A stretch of 17,447 nucleotides of DNA, taken from positions 1 through 17,447 of the forward strand of contig JADGPO010000070.1 of assembly GCA_017882405.1 (NCBI GenBank), in the 5' to 3' direction. Origin of the DNA: Solirubrobacteraceae bacterium (GTDB lineage Bacteria > Actinomycetota > Thermoleophilia > Solirubrobacterales > Solirubrobacteraceae). The notes beneath the pieces are model-generated. The model did not search any database, was not told where the DNA came from, and saw nothing but the letters and a program-made list of their open reading frames with translations. Below are positions 12,969-17,447 of this stretch, one piece after another. A program made the translations under genes and the position numbers. Numbering within the stretch: the stretch's first letter is position 1; every line of letters begins with the position of its first letter.

Positions 12969-14287
12969 TGAGCCGCCTCGGGAAGGACCTGCGCCGGAAC
13001 CGAACCGTCGTGGAAGCGCAGCTCCAGCTCGCCGGCGCGGCGGGCAGCCGCCGCCGATCCCAACGGCGTCCCGGTGCCGTCGGCGACCAATGCGTAGCCG
13101 CGGGCCATCGTGCGCTCCGGGTCGTGGGCGGCCAGCGCCAGGGCGAGCCGCTCCAGGTCGCGCACGCGCTTGGCTCGGTCAGCACCCGCGGCCCGGTCGG
13201 CCGCCCGACCCAGCGCCTGCCCATGGCCTTGGGCGTGTGTGTCGCTGCGGGCCACCTGACGCCGGGCGCCGGCGCGCAGCTCGCGCAGCAGCTGGTGCAG
13301 CCGGGCGCGATGGCGCGAGATGTGCTGCCCGCCCGCACGCGTGAGCAGGACGAGCGTGCGCGTACGGGCGAGCACGGCGCGGCGGCTGTGGTCCTGCAGC
13401 CGGCGTGCGGCGCTTGTCAGGGAGGCACGGGCGGCGGCGACGTCGATCGGCACGGCGGCCTCGGCGGCATGGGTTGGCGTGGAGCAGCAGACGGCGGCCA
13501 CGTCGTCGATCAGCGTGCGGTCGGTGTGATGCCCCACCGAGGAGATCACCGGCACCCGCAGCAGCGCGACGGTGCGGCACAGACCCTCCTCGCAGAACGC
13601 GTACAGGTCGGCCAGCGAGCCCCCTCCGCGAGCGACGATCACCACCTCCACCTCGGGCGTGGCCGCCAGCTCGCGCAGTGCGGCGGCGATGTGGGAGGCG
13701 GCGTGGCGATCCTGCACGGGCGCGAACGCCCACACCAGGGTTCCCGACCAGCCTCGCCGCCGCAGACCTGCCAGCACGTCGTCCCGAGCCTTGCCGCGCT
13801 CGGCGCACACGACGCCGATCGTCCGCGGCAGCGGTGGACGGGCCAGCCGCTTCTGGGGCTCGAACAGCCCCTCGCCGTGCAGCTTGCGGCGTAGTCGCTC
13901 GAGCGCCATCAGCAGGTCGCCCTCGCCGGCGACCCGCAGCTCGTCGACGGCGAAGCTGAACGACGGGGAGGAGGCCGAGCTGCCGGCGTAGTAGTCACAG
14001 CCGCCGCCGACGACGATCTGCATCCCGTCGCGGAGCGTGATCCCGAGCCGGTCGAAGTCCTCGCGCCACATCGAGCAGGGCAGCGCGCCGCGTACGTCGC
14101 GCAACTCGAAGTAGACCCGCGCCCTGCTGGCCCGGAATCCCCAGACCTCGCCGGTCAGTGCGACGTGCGCGAACTCCCGCAGCCGGCGCTTGAGCTGCTC
14201 GGCGTAGGCGCCGACCGGGAACGGGCCCGGGAGCGCCGAGTCGGTGGCCGCGGAGGCGGCAGGTCTGAGGGCGGCGGCGGGCTCCAT
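12965..14287 (-). CDS. xseA: Exodeoxyribonuclease VII large subunit
   Basis: A 440-residue catalytic subunit that degrades single-stranded DNA to oligonucleotides in both directions. The N-terminal OB-fold lies at about 22-118 (VGAYAEQLKRRLREFAHVAL, GEVWGFRASRARVYFELRD). The nuclease domain shows IGVVCAERGKARDDVLAGLR (Asp169/170), Arg220 in VARGGGSLADLYAF, His253 and Asp256 in SSVGHHTDRTLIDDVA, and TPTHAAE. An Arg/Ala-rich coiled-coil stretch (about 290-390) and a C-terminal segment with TMARGYALVADG follow. The known catalytic positions all appear kept. ATG 14287 has a TAGCCT box 10 nt before it and no Shine-Dalgarno. It heads the xseA-xseB-enolase-SDR relic run. Confidence 0.95.
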   Translation of the reverse strand: MEPAAALRPAASAATDSALPGPFPVGAYAEQLKRRLREFAHVALTGEVWGFRASRARVYFELRDVRGALPCSMWREDFDRLGITLRDGMQIVVGGGCDYYAGSSASSPSFSFAVDELRVAGEGDLLMALERLRRKLHGEGLFEPQKRLARPPLPRTIGVVCAERGKARDDVLAGLRRRGWSGTLVWAFAPVQDRHAASHIAAALRELAATPEVEVVIVARGGGSLADLYAFCEEGLCRTVALLRVPVISSVGHHTDRTLIDDVAAVCCSTPTHAAEAAVPIDVAAARASLTSAARRLQDHSRRAVLARTRTLVLLTRAGGQHISRHRARLHQLLRELRAGARRQVARSDTHAQGHGQALGRAADRAAGADRAKRVRDLERLALALAAHDPERTMARGYALVADGTGTPLGSAAAARRAGELELRFHDGSVPAQVLPEAAQ

Positions 14288-14297
14288 GACGCCGTCG

Positions 14298-14303
14298 AGG
14301 CTA
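14298..14303 (-). promoter_or_regulatory. -10 box (TAGCCT) for the xseA run
   Basis: On the minus strand TAGCCT ends 10 nt before ATG 14287, giving a predicted leader of about 4 nt. It is the same hexamer as at 1462 and 8177. Confidence 0.4.
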
Positions 14304-14348
14304 CCGCGTGCCCGGGCGGGTGGGACCCGATCCGGAGCGGCCGCCGGG

Positions 14349-15131
14349 CTACGCCGCGCCGGAGATGACGTTCAGGTCGCCGCTCAGCAATGAGAGCGAG
14401 GCGTTGGTGGCTGCCGACTTGCAGCTGACCGTCACCGTGTAGGCCCCCGCCGGCTCGACGATCGAGCCCAGCGCCGTGGCGGGGCCATCGACGGCGGTGG
14501 ACCCCTGGAAGTCCGACGTCACGGGGTTGCCGACGGCGCTGACCGATCCGCCGCCCTGGGGCTTTATCTGCAGCTGGCAGCTCAGCTCGGCCGAGCCGGC
14601 GCCCATGGGGGTGTAGCGCACCGTGCCCACGGCGTCGGTCTCGATGCGGGTCTGGCCCTTGGTGGTGATGTTGGCGCTGAGCACGGTCGCGTAGCTGGAG
14701 GTGAGGGTCGCGCTCGTGTTCACGCTGTCACTGCCGCTGGGGCTCAGCGCGGGAGCGCCGGGGATGCCCTGCGGACCCGTCTTGCCGGTTGCCCCTGTCC
14801 GGCCGGTCTTGCCGGTCGCGCCCGTCCTACCGGTGGCACCCGTCTTGCCCGGCGCTCCGGCCGGCCCGGTGGCGCCCTGGGGCCCGCGGACGTTCCAGCG
14901 CAGTGACGTCGCGCCGCGCCCGCAGCGGCGTCCCGGACGGGCGACGGTCAGCGCCCGCGTGCGCTTGTTCATGCAGGCGTGGACGGCGCCGCTGCCCCCG
15001 GCCGATGCGGCAATGGCCACTCCGCCGGCGGCGAGGACGAGCACGATGACGACCGCGGCGTGCGCCGGCCTCAGCGAGCGCAGGACACCGCTCACCAGTC
15101 GTCGTGCTGCTGTCGACCTGCGTTTGCCCAT
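14349..15131 (-). CDS. Collagen-like repeat protein with N-terminal membrane anchor
   Basis: 260 residues. A basic N-terminus (MGKRRSTAARR) is followed by one hydrophobic segment at about 24-44, an anchor or uncleaved signal. Residues 50-80 form a two-Cys block (HACMNKRTRALTV...RRCGRGATSLRWN). Fifteen uninterrupted Gly-X-Y triplets then run from 83 to 127 (GPQGATGPAG..., many GAT/GKT/GRT triplets). The C-terminal 130 residues are Ser/Thr/Val-rich beta-type sequence with two Cys (SAELSCQLQ and VTVSCKSA). The layout suggests a trimeric surface-exposed stalk with a globular head. Hydroxylation is not implied; Thr and charged residues fill the Y positions. It starts 6 bp after the GNAT gene stop, so it may share that transcript; TAGCCT at 15168-15163 inside that gene could add a promoter. 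Confidence 0.85.
   Translation of the reverse strand: MGKRRSTAARRLVSGVLRSLRPAHAAVVIVLVLAAGGVAIAASAGGSGAVHACMNKRTRALTVARPGRRCGRGATSLRWNVRGPQGATGPAGAPGKTGATGRTGATGKTGRTGATGKTGPQGIPGAPALSPSGSDSVNTSATLTSSYATVLSANITTKGQTRIETDAVGTVRYTPMGAGSAELSCQLQIKPQGGGSVSAVGNPVTSDFQGSTAVDGPATALGSIVEPAGAYTVTVSCKSAATNASLSLLSGDLNVISGAA
14755..14883 (-). repeat. Degenerate 9- to 18-bp direct repeats coding Gly-X-Y triplets
   Basis: Repeated versions of GGCGCCACCGGCAAGACC and GGCCGGACAGGG on the minus strand encode the collagen-like stretch. Such tracts can change length by slippage or recombination. Confidence 0.7.
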
Positions 15132-15137
15132 GGAGCT

Positions 15138-15968
15138 TCAGCCTTCGCTTCGAGACGGCCCGAGGCTATCAGCCGCCCTCACGCGCAAGGTGAAGGCCGC
15201 CTGACGTCCCAGCGGGGCGAAACCGAGCCCCGCGTAGAGCAGCTGGGGCCAGTCATCGGCGTCGGCCGGGACGACGATCAGCTCAGCGCCCCACTCGCCG
15301 GCCGCGCGCACTGCCGCCGACACGGCCGCCTTGGCCAGCCCCTGCTGGCGGTGGGCGCGCAGCGTGCCGACGTTGTCGATCAGGGCCACGCGCCGGTCGG
15401 CAAGATCGGCCTCGCAGAACAGCGTGCAATGGGAGGCGACCGCGTCGCCCTGCCCGGCCCCGAACCCCAGCGCCGTGGTCCCCGCTCTCAGGGCGGCTTG
15501 GGCCTCGAGGAGCTGTCCGACCAGGCCGGGGAGCGTGTCCGGGTGCAAGGCGTCCTCGGCGAGCACCACCCGCTGAACCTCCCGGAGTTGGTCCTCGGAG
15601 ACCAGCCGTGCGCGAGGGTCGATCAGCGCAGCCTGAGGATCGGAGCGCAGCGCCATGTACAGCGTCCGCTCACGCTCCCAGCCGGCCTCGAGCAGCTCTG
15701 GAGCCAGCCGGTCGGCCGCCTGCTCGTCGTCGAGCACAAAATGACGGTGGCTCAAGTTGCCCTGCCGGGCATCCGCCAGCGCCACCAGATCGCGCGCGCA
15801 CGCCTCCGCCGGCAGCGGAGCGGGCAGCAGCAGCGTGTTGAGATGGTGGACGTCGGCCAACCGACGATGGCGGACGTCCCAGCCCCACGGCAGCTCAGCG
15901 CAGCTTTCGGCGGCCCGCCGGGTGATCAGGCGGTCGAGCTCCAGGGCCGCCGCCAGCTCGGTGCTCAC
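15138..15968 (-). CDS. GNAT-family N-acetyltransferase
   Basis: 276 residues from GTG 15968. The C-terminal half carries a recognisable GNAT core: VALIDNVGTLRAHRQQGLAK at about 194-213, with the acetyl-CoA loop R/Q-x-x-G-x-A, followed by a helix, ELIVVPADADDWPQLLYAGL and GFAPLGRQAAFTLRV, the usual N/D-x2-A-x2-LY-x2-LGF end. The N-terminal half (1-120) is of similar size and may be a degenerate second GNAT domain, as in tandem GNAT proteins, but lacks a clear acetyl-CoA loop. The substrate is unknown. The start overlaps the UspA-type stop as GTGA, so the two are coupled. Confidence 0.8.
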   Translation of the reverse strand: MSTELAAALELDRLITRRAAESCAELPWGWDVRHRRLADVHHLNTLLLPAPLPAEACARDLVALADARQGNLSHRHFVLDDEQAADRLAPELLEAGWERERTLYMALRSDPQAALIDPRARLVSEDQLREVQRVVLAEDALHPDTLPGLVGQLLEAQAALRAGTTALGFGAGQGDAVASHCTLFCEADLADRRVALIDNVGTLRAHRQQGLAKAAVSAAVRAAGEWGAELIVVPADADDWPQLLYAGLGFAPLGRQAAFTLRVRAADSLGPSRSEG

Positions 15969-16384
15969 GCCGGCGCGGGCACCACCAGGACGGGGCGGTT
16001 GGAGAGGTGCAGCAGCTTGTGCGGGGTCGAGCCGAGCAGCGCGCCCCGCAGCGGCCCCTCGCCGCGCGTCCCGACGACAATCAACCGGGCATCCCGCTCG
16101 TCGGCCAGTTGCACCAGTGCCTGGGCGGGCTCCTCCTCCACGATCACCGCATCGACCTGCCCGGCGTCGTCCCCGACCAGCGCCCGCGCCTCCTCCAGGC
16201 GCTTGGTGGCCAGCTCGCGCAGTGCCTCGTGGTAGTCGTGCAGCTCGCCGCCGACGGGGGAGACGTCGAAGCCGAAGGCGATCGTGACCGGCTCTCCGTA
16301 GGCTCGGCCGACCTCCACCGCCACTCGCAGCGCCGCCTTGGCGCAGGCCGAGCCGTCGTAACCGACGACGATTCCGCTGCTCAT
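15965..16384 (-). CDS. Universal stress protein, UspA family
   Basis: 139 residues, a single Usp domain. The N-terminal strand is IVVGYDGSACAKAALRVAV with Asp10. The ATP-binding motif G-x2-G-x9-G-S is exact: G105-TR-G108-...-G118-S119 in VVGTRGEGPLRGALLGST, followed by HLSNRPVLVV. The protein therefore should bind ATP. ATG 16384 overlaps the permease stop (ATGA) and its own stop overlaps the GNAT start. Usp genes next to transporters are often thought to modulate them, an inference here. Confidence 0.92.
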   Translation of the reverse strand: MSSGIVVGYDGSACAKAALRVAVEVGRAYGEPVTIAFGFDVSPVGGELHDYHEALRELATKRLEEARALVGDDAGQVDAVIVEEEPAQALVQLADERDARLIVVGTRGEGPLRGALLGSTPHKLLHLSNRPVLVVPAPA

Positions 16385-17447
16385 GACGAATGCCCGGCCG
16401 GAGCGTGGGCGAGGACGGAGTCATCGACCACTTCAGCTTTGCGCCTGAAGAACTCGGGCATGGTGATCCGCTGCACGATCATCAGACCCACTCCGAGGAT
16501 GACCATGAAGAGCGCAATCGCGATCGGGGAGCCGATGCCGAGGAATGGCTTGGCGTAGCCCCCGTCGGCCTTGGAGTAGTCGATCGTCGCTTTGACCAGC
16601 ACCCAGGTGAGCACCACGCCGCCCACGAACGGAAGCACCCCGATGAAGAAGAAGTTCTTCGCGCTGTCGAGCAGGTGCCGACGGTAGAAGATCACACAAG
16701 CGAAGCCCGTGAAGCCGTAGTAGAAGGCGATCGTCAGCGCCAGCGAGGTGAACGCATCGGCGATCAGGTTCTGGCTCGTGGCCGCGAGCAGCACGTACAC
16801 GATCAGCGAGACGGTGCCCATCCAGAGCGTGGAGAAGCCCGGACTCATGAAGCGAGGGTGCACGTTGCCGAACTGCTTGGGTATCGCCTTGGCCCGCGCC
16901 ATCGACAGCGTCGTGCGCGCCGTGGGCAGGATGGTCGTCTGCGTGGAGGCAGATGCGGAGGTCAGCACCGCGATGATCAGCAGCTTGTCCAGCCCCGAAC
17001 CGAGCACGCTGTGGCCGATTGGAGCGAACACGTCGTCCTGGTTGTTCACCAGCGACGCCAGTCCGCCGTAGGCCTGGGCGGCGGTGGTGACGAGCAGGTA
17101 GATCCCGACCAGGACGAAGGTCGAGACGATCGCCGCCCGGCCCGGCGCCGTGCTGGAGTCCTCCGTCTCCTCGTTGACGCTCACCCCGGAGTCCCAGCCC
17201 CAGTAGATGAACACCGCCAAGAGGATGCCGCCGTTCAGCGCGCTGATGCTCGAGATGTCAAACGGGTTGAACCACGAGAGCGCAGGCTGCACCGAGTGCG
17301 CCGGGTGGTTGGCGTAGACCTTGACCAGGGCGACCACGGCAAACACCACGAGCGTCACGAACTCCAGTCCGAGCAGGACCTGCTGAGTGCGAGCGGAGAG
17401 CTCGATGCCCACGTAGCAGATAGCCGTCATCACGATGATCCAGGCGA
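16381..17447 (-). CDS. APC-family amino acid/amine permease, 5' end outside window
   Basis: The last 355 or so residues of an APC-superfamily permease; the frame stays open through the right edge (AWIIVMTAICYVGIELSART is the first visible conserved block). About nine TM segments remain. The family stretch GWDSGVSVNEETEDSSTAPG lies between two of them, and the YWGWD-type substrate-site helix and SASASTQTTILPTARTTLSM helix are intact. The C-terminus ends in a short hydrophilic tail. The substrate cannot be told from this. It heads an overlapping run with UspA and GNAT genes. Confidence 0.88.
   Translation of the reverse strand, partial: AWIIVMTAICYVGIELSARTQQVLLGLEFVTLVVFAVVALVKVYANHPAHSVQPALSWFNPFDISSISALNGGILLAVFIYWGWDSGVSVNEETEDSSTAPGRAAIVSTFVLVGIYLLVTTAAQAYGGLASLVNNQDDVFAPIGHSVLGSGLDKLLIIAVLTSASASTQTTILPTARTTLSMARAKAIPKQFGNVHPRFMSPGFSTLWMGTVSLIVYVLLAATSQNLIADAFTSLALTIAFYYGFTGFACVIFYRRHLLDSAKNFFFIGVLPFVGGVVLTWVLVKATIDYSKADGGYAKPFLGIGSPIAIALFMVILGVGLMIVQRITMPEFFRRKAEVVDDSVLAHAPAGHSS

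Noticed and set aside
12745..13338. Upstream extension of the enolase-family frame (would give 556 residues)
   Set aside because: It covers xseB and part of xseA in another frame with no domain; the ATGA overlap at 12744 gives a normal-length protein.
14755..14883. Repeat tract as a CRISPR-like array
   Set aside because: The units are degenerate, lack spacers and encode Gly-X-Y triplets in frame.

Overview
The window reads as chromosome of a high-GC actinobacterium. The collagen-like surface protein, the near-absence of Shine-Dalgarno sites in front of many genes, the TANNNT promoter boxes placed about 7 nt before GTG/ATG codons, and the protein sequences as a whole suggest the Thermoleophilia/Solirubrobacterales. 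That placement is inference from style and recalled homologues; no search was run. The region is mostly stable housekeeping and accessory chromosome, with one decayed mobile-element edge at the left.

Layout. (1) 1-1376: a tyrosine-integrase pseudogene with three frameshifts and a mutated HxxR box lies directly downstream of a tRNA-Thr(UGU) gene, the classic arrangement of an element integrated at a tRNA 3' end. (2) 1474-3637: an ExoD-family membrane protein (+) converges on an extended SDR resembling GDP-6-deoxy-mannose reductase (-) and a conserved hypothetical (-). (3) 3685-7208, all +: a fused PlsC acyltransferase/GpsA dehydrogenase, a leaderless ECF sigma factor overlapping by ATGA a single-TM protein that may be its anti-sigma, then a zinc-finger rhomboid protease. 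(4) 7272-10058: a BtuF-like corrinoid-binding protein without signal peptide (-), a pterin carbinolamine dehydratase (+), and a CNNM/CorC-type protein (+) whose GTG start overlaps the stop of a possible 26-codon leader ORF. (5) 10059-10665: a gene-poor 600 bp with a perfect 18-bp palindrome matching the Crp/GlxR consensus, a promoter-like AT-rich box and several strong hairpins. (6) 10666-17447, all -: 3-hydroxyacyl-CoA dehydrogenase; an overlapping xseA-xseB-enolase-superfamily run ending in an SDR gene reduced to its two tips; a collagen-like protein; and an APC permease-UspA-GNAT run joined by ATGA/GTGA overlaps. The permease runs off the right edge.

The points most worth a second look are: the PlsC-GpsA fusion, whose GpsA half has Thr where the family has its catalytic Lys; the SDR gene collapsed to about 100 bp but still carrying its start, stop and terminator; the Crp-like operator in front of a structured non-coding stretch; the sigma/anti-sigma/rhomboid cluster; and the leaderless-promoter geometry shared by several genes. 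No CRISPR array, insertion sequence, rRNA or defence island was seen.
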